A stretch of DNA of 64,000 nucleotides from Pseudomonas sp. ICMP22404. GTDB lineage: Bacteria; Pseudomonadota; Gammaproteobacteria; Pseudomonadales; Pseudomonadaceae. The position numbers and the translations under genes were made by a program. Below, in pieces: positions 15,628-24,700 of this stretch (positions are counted from its first letter, which is position 1; each line of letters begins with the position of its first letter). The notes under the pieces are model-generated. The model worked only from the letters and a program-made list of their open reading frames with translations, searched no databases and was not told where the DNA came from. The stretch is taken from assembly GCF_006227205.1 (NCBI RefSeq), contig NZ_VCNG01000019.1, forward strand, positions 1 through 64,000. Direction: 5' to 3'.

Positions 15628-16643
15628 GCTTGCAGGTACAGGCCGGCGTCAGCCTCAAGCCTTTCAACAGTTTTGGAGTGGACGTCAAGGCCCGGCTGTT
15701 CGCCGAGGCCCACGGCGATGCGCAGGTGCGCGAGGCGTTGGCCTATGCCGCCGGGCATGAGGTACCGCTGCTGGTGATCGGTGGTGGCAGCAACTTGCTA
15801 CTGACCGGCGACATCGATGCGCTGGTGCTGCGTATGGCCAGCCGCGGCATCCGCCTGCTGAGCGATGAGGGGGAGCGGGTGGTGATCGAGGCCGAGGCCG
15901 GAGAACCCTGGCATCCTTTCGTCCAGCACACGTTGGCGCAAGGCTGGGCGGGGCTGGAGAACCTCAGCCTGATCCCTGGTACGGTGGGTGCCGCGCCGAT
16001 GCAGAATATCGGCGCCTATGGCGTGGAGATAAAGGACGTCTTTGCCGGGCTCACCGCCCTGGATCGCCACACCGGCGAGTTGCGGGATTTCACCCTCGAA
16101 GAATGCTGTTTTGCCTACCGCGACAGCCTGTTCAAGCAACAACCGGGTCGTTGGTTGATTCTGCGGGTGCGCTTCACCCTCAGTCGTGCCGCCCATCTGC
16201 ACCTGGAATATGGCCCGGTTCGTCAACGGTTGAGCGAACAAGGCATCGACCAGGCGACGCCTCTTGATGTCAGCCGGGCCATTTGCAGCATACGCAGCGA
16301 AAAACTGCCGGACCCGGCCGTGCTGGGCAATGCCGGCAGTTTCTTCAAGAATCCGCTGGTGCCGGCCGCGCACGTTACGCACCTCAAGCTGCAGTACCCC
16401 GACCTGGTGGCTTATCCACAGCCCGAGGGCCAGATGAAAATCGCCGCGGGTTGGCTGATCGAGCGTGCCGGCTGGAAAGGGTTCCGTGAGGGCGACGCCG
16501 GGGTGCATAAGTTGCAGGCGCTGGTGCTGGTCAACTATGGCGCGGCCACTGGCCTCCAACTGCTGGACCTGGCCCAGCGCATCCAAAAAGATGTTGCCGA
16601 ACGTTTCCAGGTTGACCTGGAAATGGAGCCCAACCGCTACTGA
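15624..16643 (+). CDS. murB: UDP-N-acetylenolpyruvoylglucosamine reductase MurB
   Basis: This FAD enzyme reduces UDP-GlcNAc-enolpyruvate to UDP-MurNAc in peptidoglycan synthesis. The 339-residue type I form shows NSFGVDVKA, the FAD-binding LVIGGGSNLLLTG, GLENLSLIPGTVGAAPMQNIGAYG, the catalytic ILGNAGSFFKNP-type segment (VLGNAGSFFKNP) and the closing LEMEPNRY. The start at 15624 (MSLQVQAGV) is preferred to the 14-residue longer frame because it follows AAGGGGCGG and overlaps the upstream stop as ATGA. In PAO1 the next gene is rne; here a molybdo-enzyme cluster lies between. Confidence 0.96.
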   Translation: MSLQVQAGVSLKPFNSFGVDVKARLFAEAHGDAQVREALAYAAGHEVPLLVIGGGSNLLLTGDIDALVLRMASRGIRLLSDEGERVVIEAEAGEPWHPFVQHTLAQGWAGLENLSLIPGTVGAAPMQNIGAYGVEIKDVFAGLTALDRHTGELRDFTLEECCFAYRDSLFKQQPGRWLILRVRFTLSRAAHLHLEYGPVRQRLSEQGIDQATPLDVSRAICSIRSEKLPDPAVLGNAGSFFKNPLVPAAHVTHLKLQYPDLVAYPQPEGQMKIAAGWLIERAGWKGFREGDAGVHKLQALVLVNYGAATGLQLLDLAQRIQKDVAERFQVDLEMEPNRY

Positions 16644-16670
16644 GTCAAGGTTCGTCATGAACCATGGACG

Positions 16671-16723
16671 CCCTGCACAACCTCGCACAAGCATCATTTG
16701 TGCAGGATTGTGCAGGGCGTTTT
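16671..16723 (+). terminator. Terminator after murB
   Basis: A long interrupted hairpin (CCCTGCACAA with TTGTGCAGGG outside, GCACAA with TTGTGC inside) is followed by CGTTTT. It begins about 28 bases after the murB stop and separates the cell-envelope operon from the molybdo-enzyme genes. Confidence 0.75.
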
Positions 16724-16897
16724 GCTTGAACCTGGGTTAATTTAATCCGCTGACAATGTGACCCTAGAGGCCCGGTGCAGACCCTTGCGTGTCTGTATAA
16801 GAGAGCCCGATTAGCCTGAGCCAGTCTGCGACACCAAACCGTCACCCAAGCGGCAGATTGCTCGACCCCATAACTCGATAACTATGCGGGCGTGCCC

Positions 16898-17368
16898 ATG
16901 ATTACCCTGAAACTCAATGGACAAGACCATCAACTGGATGTGACCGAGGACATGCCGCTGCTGTGGGCTATCCGGGATGTCGCCGGGTACAACGGCACCA
17001 AATTCGGCTGCGGCATGGGCCTGTGTGGCGCGTGCACCATCCACATCGACGGCGCTCCGGCGCGCAGTTGCATCACGCCAATCGGCTCGGTGCAGGGGCA
17101 GAACGTCAGTACCATCGACGCGCTGCATGCCGACCCGGTTGGTCAGGTCGTGCAAAAGGCCTGGCTCGATACCTCCGTGGCTCAGTGCGGTTACTGCCAG
17201 GGCGGGCAGATCATGTCCGCCACCGCCTTGCTCAAGAGCAATCCCAACCCGAGCGACGAGCAGATCGAGGAAGCCATGGTCGGCAATATCTGCCGCTGTG
17301 GCACGTATAACCGGATCAAGACCGCGATTCGCCAGGCGTCCACTCACCTGAAGGAGGCCAAGGCATGA
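16898..17368 (+). CDS. 2Fe-2S subunit of a molybdenum hydroxylase (isoquinoline 1-oxidoreductase alpha type)
   Basis: The 156-residue protein has the two [2Fe-2S] sites of the xanthine dehydrogenase family: an N-terminal ferredoxin-like cluster (CGMGLCGACTI, with a later SC) and the C-terminal helical cluster (QCGYCQGGQIM and ICRCGTY). It transfers electrons from the molybdenum subunit encoded just downstream. The ATG at 16898 (MITLKLNG) is chosen over a GTG two codons upstream; neither has a strong ribosome-binding site. The stop overlaps the next start. There is no FAD subunit gene nearby, as expected for the IorAB subgroup. Confidence 0.92.
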   Translation: MITLKLNGQDHQLDVTEDMPLLWAIRDVAGYNGTKFGCGMGLCGACTIHIDGAPARSCITPIGSVQGQNVSTIDALHADPVGQVVQKAWLDTSVAQCGYCQGGQIMSATALLKSNPNPSDEQIEEAMVGNICRCGTYNRIKTAIRQASTHLKEAKA

Positions 17369-19680
17369 GCCGTCTGCCCAATGATTTCGTGCTGAGCAAC
17401 CTCAGCCGGCGCGGCTTCCTCAAGGGCGCGAGCGCCACCGGTGTACTGGTGTTGGCTGCCAGTTGGGGTCTGCCGGAGGCCTTTGCCGAGGACAAGAAGT
17501 TCGGTGCCGAGGGCATGCCCCATGGTGCGGTCGACGATCCGAAGGTGTACGTGAGCATCGCCGCCGACGGCAGCGTGACGGTGATCTGCAATCGTTCGGA
17601 AATGGGCCAGGGTGTACGCACCAGCCTCAGCATGGTGGTGGCCGATGAATTGGACGCCGACTGGGCATTGGTGAAGGTGCAACAGGCGCCGGCCGATGAG
17701 GCACGTTTCGGCAACCAGGACACCGACGGCTCACGCAGCATGCGCCACTGGTATGAGCCGATGCGCCGTTGCGGTGCTGCCGCCCGGACCATGCTGGAGC
17801 AGGCCGCCGCGGCCCAATGGAACGTTCCGCTGGGTGAATGTCGTGCCCAGTTGCACAACGTGGTGCACCAGCCTTCCGGTCGGAAACTGGGCTACGGCGC
17901 CTTGGCCACCGCCGCCAGCGCCTTGCCGGTGCCGGCCCGTGACAGCTTGCGCCTCAAGCAACCGGCCGAGTTTCGCTACATCGGCAAGGAGGCGAGCCGG
18001 GCCATCGACGGTGCCGACATCGTCAACGGTCGTGCCGTGTTCGGTGCCGATGTGCATTTCGACGGCATGCTCTATGCCGTCGTGGCGCGTCCGCCGGTCT
18101 ATGGCGGCAAGGTCAGGAGCGTGGATGATAGCGCGGCGCTGAAAGTGCCGGGCGTGGTCAAGGTGGTGCAGATCGAAGGGCGTCCACTGCCTTCGGAATT
18201 CCAGCCCCTGGGTGGCGTGGCGGTGGTGGCGAAGAACACCTGGGCCGCGATCAAGGGGCGCGATGCGCTGAAAATCGAGTGGGACGACGGCCCGAATGCC
18301 GGTTATGACTCGGTCGCCTATCGCAAGGAACTCGAAGCTGCGGCCCTCAAGCCCGGGAAAGTCCTGCGCAGCACCGGCGACCTCGATGATGCGCTGGCGA
18401 AGGCCGATTCGACCCTGGAAGCCTCCTATTATCTGCCACACCTGTCCCAGTCGCCAATGGAGCCGATGGTGGCCATTGCCCGCTTCAAGGACGGCCAGTG
18501 CGAAGCCTGGGCACCGAGCCAGGCGCCACAGGTGACCCGCGAGCGCGTCGCTGAACGATTGGGCATTCCTTTCGACAAGGTCACGATCAATATCACGCTG
18601 CTGGGGGGCGGTTTTGGCCGCAAATCCAAACCCGACTTCGTTGTCGAGGCGGCGGTGCTGGCCAAGGAGTTCGCGGGCCAGGCGATCCGGGTGCAATGGA
18701 CCCGCGAGGATGACATCCATCACTCGTATTTCCACACCGTATCGGCCGAGTACCTCAAGGCCGGCTTGAACCGGGACGGGATGCCGTCCGGCTGGCTGCA
18801 TCGCACCGTGGCCCCGAGCATCACCGCGCTGTTCGCGCCGAATATGGTTCATGAAGCGCCGTTCGAAGTGGGCATGGGCGTGACCAACATGGCCTACGCC
18901 ATTCCCAACCTGCGCCTGGAGAACCCCGAAGCGGTGGCCCACACGCGAGTGGGCTGGTACCGCTCGGTGTCGAACATTCCCCACGGTTTTGCTATCCAGA
19001 GTTTTATCGACGAATTGGCCCACAAGGCCGGTCAGGATCCGCTGAAGTACCACCTCAAGTTGCTTGGCCCGGATCGCAAGATCGACCCGCGTACCTTGAG
19101 TGAAGAGTGGAACTACGGCGAATCCCCCGAGCGCTATCCCATCGATACGGCGCGGATCCGCACCGTGCTGGAAACCGCTGCCAAGGCGGCCGGTTGGGGA
19201 CAGAAGCTGCCGAGGGGCCGTGGCCTAGGGCTAGCGGTGCATTACAGCTTCGTCACCTACGTGGCGGCGGCCATCGAAGTGGAGGTCAAGGAGGACGGCA
19301 CGGTGATCGTGCACAAGGCGAACATTGCCGTTGACTGCGGTCCGCAGATCAACCCCGAACGTATTCGTTCCCAGTTCGAAGGCGCCTGCGTCATGGGCCT
19401 GGGCAATGCGATGGTGGGGGAGATCAGCTTCAAGGATGGCAAGGTCCAGCAGGACAACTTCCACATGTACGAAGTGGCACGCATGTCCCTGGCACCCAAG
19501 GAGGTGGCGGTGCACCTGGTCACGCCACCGGGCGAGGTGCCGTTGGGCGGTGTCGGTGAGCCGGGAGTGCCGCCGATTGCGCCGGCGCTGTGCAATGCGA
19601 TTTTCGCGGCCACCGGCCAGCGCATCCGCAATCTGCCGGTACGCTATCAGTTGCAAGGCTGGCAGCAGGCCAAGGCCTGA
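17365..19680 (+). CDS. Molybdopterin-binding hydroxylase subunit (IorB type), Tat-exported
   Basis: The 771-residue large subunit of the xanthine dehydrogenase superfamily has an N-terminal twin-arginine signal (LSRRGFLKGASATG, then a hydrophobic stretch ending near AFA), so it probably acts in the periplasm with the co-folded 2Fe-2S subunit. Cofactor motifs include GGGFGRKSKPDF, VGWYRSVSNIPHGFAIQSF, and the active-site region PLGGVGEPGVPPIAPAL, where Glu in VGEPG is the expected catalytic base. The substrate (N-heterocycle or aldehyde) cannot be told from sequence. No cytochrome c gene, the usual electron acceptor in some relatives, is adjacent. The next gene overlaps its stop. Confidence 0.9.
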   Translation: MSRLPNDFVLSNLSRRGFLKGASATGVLVLAASWGLPEAFAEDKKFGAEGMPHGAVDDPKVYVSIAADGSVTVICNRSEMGQGVRTSLSMVVADELDADWALVKVQQAPADEARFGNQDTDGSRSMRHWYEPMRRCGAAARTMLEQAAAAQWNVPLGECRAQLHNVVHQPSGRKLGYGALATAASALPVPARDSLRLKQPAEFRYIGKEASRAIDGADIVNGRAVFGADVHFDGMLYAVVARPPVYGGKVRSVDDSAALKVPGVVKVVQIEGRPLPSEFQPLGGVAVVAKNTWAAIKGRDALKIEWDDGPNAGYDSVAYRKELEAAALKPGKVLRSTGDLDDALAKADSTLEASYYLPHLSQSPMEPMVAIARFKDGQCEAWAPSQAPQVTRERVAERLGIPFDKVTINITLLGGGFGRKSKPDFVVEAAVLAKEFAGQAIRVQWTREDDIHHSYFHTVSAEYLKAGLNRDGMPSGWLHRTVAPSITALFAPNMVHEAPFEVGMGVTNMAYAIPNLRLENPEAVAHTRVGWYRSVSNIPHGFAIQSFIDELAHKAGQDPLKYHLKLLGPDRKIDPRTLSEEWNYGESPERYPIDTARIRTVLETAAKAAGWGQKLPRGRGLGLAVHYSFVTYVAAAIEVEVKEDGTVIVHKANIAVDCGPQINPERIRSQFEGACVMGLGNAMVGEISFKDGKVQQDNFHMYEVARMSLAPKEVAVHLVTPPGEVPLGGVGEPGVPPIAPALCNAIFAATGQRIRNLPVRYQLQGWQQAKA

Positions 19681-20651
19681 TGGACAGCGTTGACCTGAAT
19701 GTCCTGCGTAGCGTGCTGCAATGGCGCCGCGCCGGGCAGCGCGTGGTGCTGTTCACAGTGGTCCAGACGTGGGGCACCGCGCCGAGGCCTCCGGGGGCGA
19801 TGCTCGCCTTGCGCGAAGACGGCGTGGTGATCGGCTCGGTGTCGGGCGGTTGTGTCGAGGATGACTTGATCGCCCGGTTGCACGATGGTCGCATTCCAGC
19901 GGATGGACCGCCCGTGCAGATGATCACCTACGGCGTTACCCGCGAGGAGGCGGCGCGCTTCGGTTTGCCGTGCGGCGGTACCCTGCGCCTGACGGAAGAG
20001 CGGGTCGGTGACCCACAATGGGTGGCCGAACTGCTGGAGCGCTGCGAAGCCCATCAGATTGTCGCCCGTGAGTTGAGCATCGCCACTGGTCATGTGGCGT
20101 TGACGCCCGCCAGCAAGAGCGACGTGCTGGTGTTCGATGGGCAGACTCTGCGTGCCATCTATGGGCCGCGTTGGCGGCTGCTGCTGATCGGTGCTGGGCA
20201 ATTGTCGCGCTATGTCGCGGAAATGGCCCGGCTGTTGGACTTCGAAGTGCTGATCTGCGATCCGCGCAAGGAGTTCGTCTACGGGTGGGAAGAACAACAC
20301 GGTCGCTTCGTCTCAGGAATGCCTGACGAGGCGGTGTTGAACATCCAGACTGACGAGCGCACGGCGATCGTTGCCCTGACCCATGATCCGCGCCTGGACG
20401 ACATGGCCTTGCTGACCGCCCTGGATTCCCCGGCTTTTTATGTGGGGGCCCTTGGGTCACGCGTCAACAGCCAGAAGCGCCGGGACAATCTGCTTCAGCT
20501 AGGCTTGTCAGCACAGGCCATCGAGCGGCTGCATGGTCCTATTGGCCTGCACATCGGCAGCCACACTCCGGCGGAAATCGCCTTGTCGCTGCTCGCCGAA
20601 ATCGTGGCCATCAAGAATGGCGTCGAGCTGCGGCAGAAAAAGCCGTTGTAA
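19680..20651 (+). CDS. XdhC/CoxI family molybdo-enzyme maturation factor
   Basis: The 323-residue protein has the XdhC_CoxI N-terminal domain (GTAPRPPGAMLALREDGVVIGSVSGGCVE, with the conserved GGCVE) and a C-terminal Rossmann domain (LLLIGAGQLSRYVAEMARLL; FYVGALGSRVNSQKR). Family members bind the molybdenum cofactor, help sulfurate it and insert it into hydroxylases, so the client should be the enzyme encoded immediately upstream. The ATG at 19680 overlaps the preceding TGA; the longer frame from 19590 lies inside the upstream gene. Confidence 0.92.
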   Translation: MDSVDLNVLRSVLQWRRAGQRVVLFTVVQTWGTAPRPPGAMLALREDGVVIGSVSGGCVEDDLIARLHDGRIPADGPPVQMITYGVTREEAARFGLPCGGTLRLTEERVGDPQWVAELLERCEAHQIVARELSIATGHVALTPASKSDVLVFDGQTLRAIYGPRWRLLLIGAGQLSRYVAEMARLLDFEVLICDPRKEFVYGWEEQHGRFVSGMPDEAVLNIQTDERTAIVALTHDPRLDDMALLTALDSPAFYVGALGSRVNSQKRRDNLLQLGLSAQAIERLHGPIGLHIGSHTPAEIALSLLAEIVAIKNGVELRQKKPL

Positions 20652-20677
20652 GGCGTCGCTAGAGGCAAGGAGGGCGC

Positions 20678-21268
20678 ATGAGCGGATCGATTGGCGTGAT
20701 CATTGTCGCGGCCGGACTGGGCAACCGTTTTCGCCAGGTGGCCGGCCCCGACAAGGACAAGTTATTGGCTGACTGCACGGGGCGCGACGGCGCCGTCCGT
20801 TCGGTGATCGAGCAGGTGCTGGTCAATTTGCCAGCTTCCCTGGAAAAACGCGTGCTGGTGACCCGTGAGGGGCGTCCACAGGCCATTCGCATGGCCCAGG
20901 CCTATGGATGCGATGTCGTCGAACTGGACTCCCCCGGCCTGGGCGACAGCATCGCAGCCGGCATCCAGGCATGCCCGGACCTCGATGGTTGGTTGATAGT
21001 GCTGGCAGACATGCCATTTATCCTGCCATCCAGCATTGAGCGGGTGGCGGCTGGCATTCGCGAGGATGGCGTCTGCGTACCGGTACTCGCGGGAGAATAT
21101 GGGCATCCCGTAGGGTTTGGTCGCGAGTTCGGCCCGAAATTGATGGCGCTGACAGGCGATCACGGCGCCAAGGTACTGTTTGCCGGAGCCCAAGTGGTTG
21201 AGGTTGCTGTGGATGATCCTGGTGTGGTTTGGGATGTGGATGTGCCTGAGGCGCTGAGTTTTCAGTAA
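20678..21268 (+). CDS. MobA-like (MocA family) molybdenum cofactor nucleotidyltransferase
   Basis: The 196-residue protein has the nucleotidyltransferase opening GVIIVAAGLGNRFRQ and the later motifs DSPGLGDSIAAGI, VLADMPFI and GHPVGFGREF. These match the MocA/MobA-like family that converts the molybdopterin cofactor to its cytosine dinucleotide form for hydroxylases. Its position 26 bases after the XdhC gene supports this. An AAGGAGG site precedes the ATG. The second metal motif of classical MocA proteins looks slightly divergent (PDKDKLLA in place of GxxK), so exact nucleotide preference is inferred only from context. Confidence 0.85.
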   Translation: MSGSIGVIIVAAGLGNRFRQVAGPDKDKLLADCTGRDGAVRSVIEQVLVNLPASLEKRVLVTREGRPQAIRMAQAYGCDVVELDSPGLGDSIAAGIQACPDLDGWLIVLADMPFILPSSIERVAAGIREDGVCVPVLAGEYGHPVGFGREFGPKLMALTGDHGAKVLFAGAQVVEVAVDDPGVVWDVDVPEALSFQ

Positions 21269-21297
21269 CCACACTGATGTCGACTGAGCCACCGCCA

Positions 21298-21657
21298 TCG
21301 CGAGCAGGCTCGCTCCCACAGGTTCTGTGGTGGGTTGAGAATTTGTGATTGCCGCAAATCCCCTGTGGGAGCGAGCCTGCTCGCGATGACGGAGATACTT
21401 TCAATATCAATGCAAGCTGAATCACCGCTTTCGCGAGCAAGCCCGCTCCCACATTTTTCTGTGGTGGGTTGAGAATTTATGATTGCCGCAAATCCCCTGT
21501 GGGAGCGAGCCTGCTCGCGAAGACGGAGGTACTTTCAATATCAATGCAAGCTGAATCACCGCTTTCGCGAGCAGGCTCGCTCCCACAGGTTCTGTGGTGG
21601 GTTGAGAATTTGTGATTGTCGCAAATTCCCTGCGGGAGCGAGCCTGCTCGCGATGAC
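21298..21657. repeat. Tandem REP (BIME-like) array, period about 133 bp
   Basis: Three copies of a unit start at 21298, 21431 and 21565. Each unit consists of an inverted REP (CGCGAGCAGGCTCGCTCCC), a conserved spacer (GGTGGGTTGAGAATTT), a direct REP, and in the first two copies a second spacer (CTTTCAATATCAATGCAAGC). Changes such as AAGCCCG for AGGCTCG are compensated neither in spacing nor in partner, so this is repeat amplification rather than one RNA fold. It fills the convergent gap before the rne terminator. Confidence 0.92.
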
Positions 21658-21678
21658 GATCTGATAGTCGACACGAAA

Positions 21679-21717
21679 TAAAAAGCCCCGCCTGGCATCA
21701 CCAGGCGGGGCTTTTTA
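21679..21717. terminator. Terminator of rne (bidirectional)
   Basis: AAAAAGCCCCGCCTGG and CCAGGCGGGGCTTTTT form a long GC stem with a four-base loop and A/T tracts on both sides, 14 bases past the rne stop. It can also stop plus-strand readthrough from the molybdo cluster. Confidence 0.93.
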
Positions 21718-21730
21718 TTGGGCGATGGAA

Positions 21731-24700
21731 TCAGGCGTGAGGTTTGGGCTCGTGCTCTTTTTCCATTGGGGCGCGATGAGGCGTGACTTCTTCAGCTTCA
21801 GCGGAAGGCTGAGCTTCGTCGGTCACCGGCGCCGATTCAACCGGGGCTGGTTCGGCTGCGGCTTCAGTCACCGGGGCAGGGGATGCCTCGACAACTTCCA
21901 CTGCTGGGGCCGGCTCAGCAGCACGGGCCTGGGCGGCAGCCTCTTCGGCTTCCTTCTGCAGACGCTCGGCTTCACGCTTGCGACGACGCACTTCACGCGG
22001 ATCGTTTGGAGCGCGACCGTTCGCGGTCAAGGCGCTGGCGGGAGCAGGCTCCTCGACGGGGGCCGGTGCTTCGGCAACTACCGGGGCTTCAACCACTGGC
22101 GCTGGCTCGACCACTGCTGGCTCGGCTGCCTTGACAGGCTCTGGCATCGGCTCTGGCTCGACCGCCGGTGCCGGTGCGGCAGGTTCCGGGTTCCAGTTGA
22201 ACGCGGTCTGCTCTTCACGCACAGGTGCCGCTGCTTTTTCCTCGGTGCCCGCTTCAACAGGCGTTTCAACGGCAGGTTCTGCGGCCTCTACCGGCTGTTC
22301 GACGACCGGTGCAGGCTCGACGGCGGCTTCGGCTTCAGGCTGGGCTTCACGCGCTGGCGCAACTTCCACTTCTGGCGAAGCAGTCACTTCTACCGGGGTA
22401 GTGGCTTCGACCACTGGTGTTTCAACCGGCGCATTTTCCACCGCAGCGGTAGCGCGTTCGGCCTGTTCATTGGCCTGGGCCTCGGCTGGAGCGCTGATGG
22501 TGCTGCTGGCAACTGCCGCAGTCACGGCCAGGCCGGCGGCCAGGTCTGCAGTGCTTGGCGCCTCGGTGGATTCGGACTCTTCCGAGCCTTCGATCACATT
22601 ACCGTTGGCATCACGTTGACGCTCACGACGGTTGCTGCGACGACGCTGGCCACGGGAGCGGCGGCGTGGACGATCGCCTTCGGCGTTGTCCTGGCCGTCT
22701 TCCTGCAGTTGCTCTTCGGCGTTCAGCACTTCTTCTTCGCTGGCAGCGGCGGCAGCCTGCTCGGCGCGTGGTTGACGCTCTTCACGCGGAGGGCGTGGTG
22801 CGCGCTCTTCGCGAGGCTGGCGCGCTGGACGCTCTTCAGCGGTGGCGGCAGCGGCCGGGGCGGCATCCAGAGGCTCGCGCAGTTCACGTACACGCTCTTC
22901 ACGCTCGCCACGAGGCTTGCGATCTTCACGCGGGGCGCGCGGTTGACGCTCTTCACGTGGTGGACGTGGTGCACGCTCTTCACGGGCTACGGTCGACACT
23001 TCCTCACGGGCTTCGCGAGGCTGGCGCTCTTCACGAGGCTCACGTGGTGCGCGCTCTTCACGCGGTGCACGTTCTTCGCGTGGCTTGCGCTCTTCGTCAC
23101 GACGACCGTTACGGTTGCGGGTCTGCTGGCGACCGTTACGGCGTTCTTCGTTGCGGGCAGGACGCTCGGTGGCGGCAGGCTTGGCAACCACGGCTGGTGC
23201 GGCAGGCTCTTCCTTGGTCGCGAACAGGCTGACCAGCGACTTCACCAGGCCCTTGAACAGGCTTGGCTCAGGTGCAGCAACCGGAGCCGGTGCCGGTGCG
23301 ACGACTTCGGTCGGAACCGGAGCATTGGCGCGGGCAGGAGCCGTCTTCACGGCGGCTTCCTGGCGAACCAGGGTGCGAGTGGCAGCAGCCGGCTGGACTT
23401 CTTCCACTTCGGCAGCGGCAGCGGCGATTTCGTAGCTGGACTGGTTGTTGTGGGCTTCCGGGCTGTCGTCGCGCAGGCGCTGGACTTCGAAATGCGGCGT
23501 CTCGAGGTGATCGTTCGGCAGGATCACGATGCGAGCGCGGGTGCGCAGCTCGATCTTGGTGATCGAGTTGCGTTTTTCGTTGAGCAGGAACGCCGCCACC
23601 GGGATCGGCACCTGGGCGCGGACTTCGGCGGTGCGGTCTTTCAGGGCTTCTTCTTCGATCAGGCGCAGGATCGCCAGGGACAGCGACTCGACGTCACGGA
23701 TGATGCCGGTGCCGTTGCAGCGTGGGCAGACGATGCCGCTGCTTTCGCCCAGGGACGGACGCAGGCGCTGACGGGACATTTCCAGCAGGCCGAAGCGCGA
23801 GATGCGCCCGACTTGTACGCGGGCGCGGTCGGCTTCCAGGCACTCACGGACTTTTTCTTCCACGGCGCGCTGGTTCTTGGCCGGGGTCATGTCGATGAAG
23901 TCGATGACGATCAGGCCGCCGATGTCGCGCAGGCGCAACTGACGGGCGATTTCCTCGGCCGCTTCAAGGTTGGTCTGCAGAGCGGTTTCTTCGATGTCGC
24001 TGCCTTTGGTGGCGCGCGCCGAGTTGATGTCGATGGACACCAGGGCTTCGGTCGGATCGATGACGATGGAGCCGCCGGACGGCAGTTCGACGACGCGCTG
24101 GAAGGCGGTCTCGATCTGGCTTTCGATCTGGAAACGGTTGAACAGCGGAACGCTGTCTTCGTAGAGCTTGATCTTGCTGGCGTACTGCGGCATCACCTGG
24201 CGAATGAAGGTCAGGGCTTCGTCCTGGGCTTCGACGCTGTCGATCAGCACCTCACCAATGTCCTGGCGCAGGTAATCGCGGATGGCGCGGATGATGACGT
24301 TGCTTTCCTGGTAGATCAGGAACGGCGCGGAGCGATCCAGCGAAGCTTCCTTGATGGCAGTCCACAGTTGCAGCAGGTAGTCGAGGTCCCACTGCATCTC
24401 TTCGCTGCTGCGGCCAAGGCCGGCAGTGCGCACGATCAGGCCCATGTCGGCTGGGGCAACCAGGCCGTTGAGGGCTTCACGCAGTTCGTTGCGCTCTTCG
24501 CCTTCGATGCGGCGGGAGATGCCGCCGGCACGCGGGTTGTTCGGCATCAGGACCAGGTAACGGCCGGCCAGGCTGATGAAGGTGGTCAGGGCGGCGCCCT
24601 TGTTGCCACGTTCTTCTTTTTCGACCTGGACGATGACTTCCTGGCCTTCGCTCAGGACGTCCTTGATGTTGACGCGGCCTTCAGGGGCTTTCTTGAAGTA

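Noticed and set aside
21298..21657. CRISPR-like array
   Set aside because: The repeats are REP palindromes with a 133-bp period and the spacers are conserved rather than unique; no cas genes are present.
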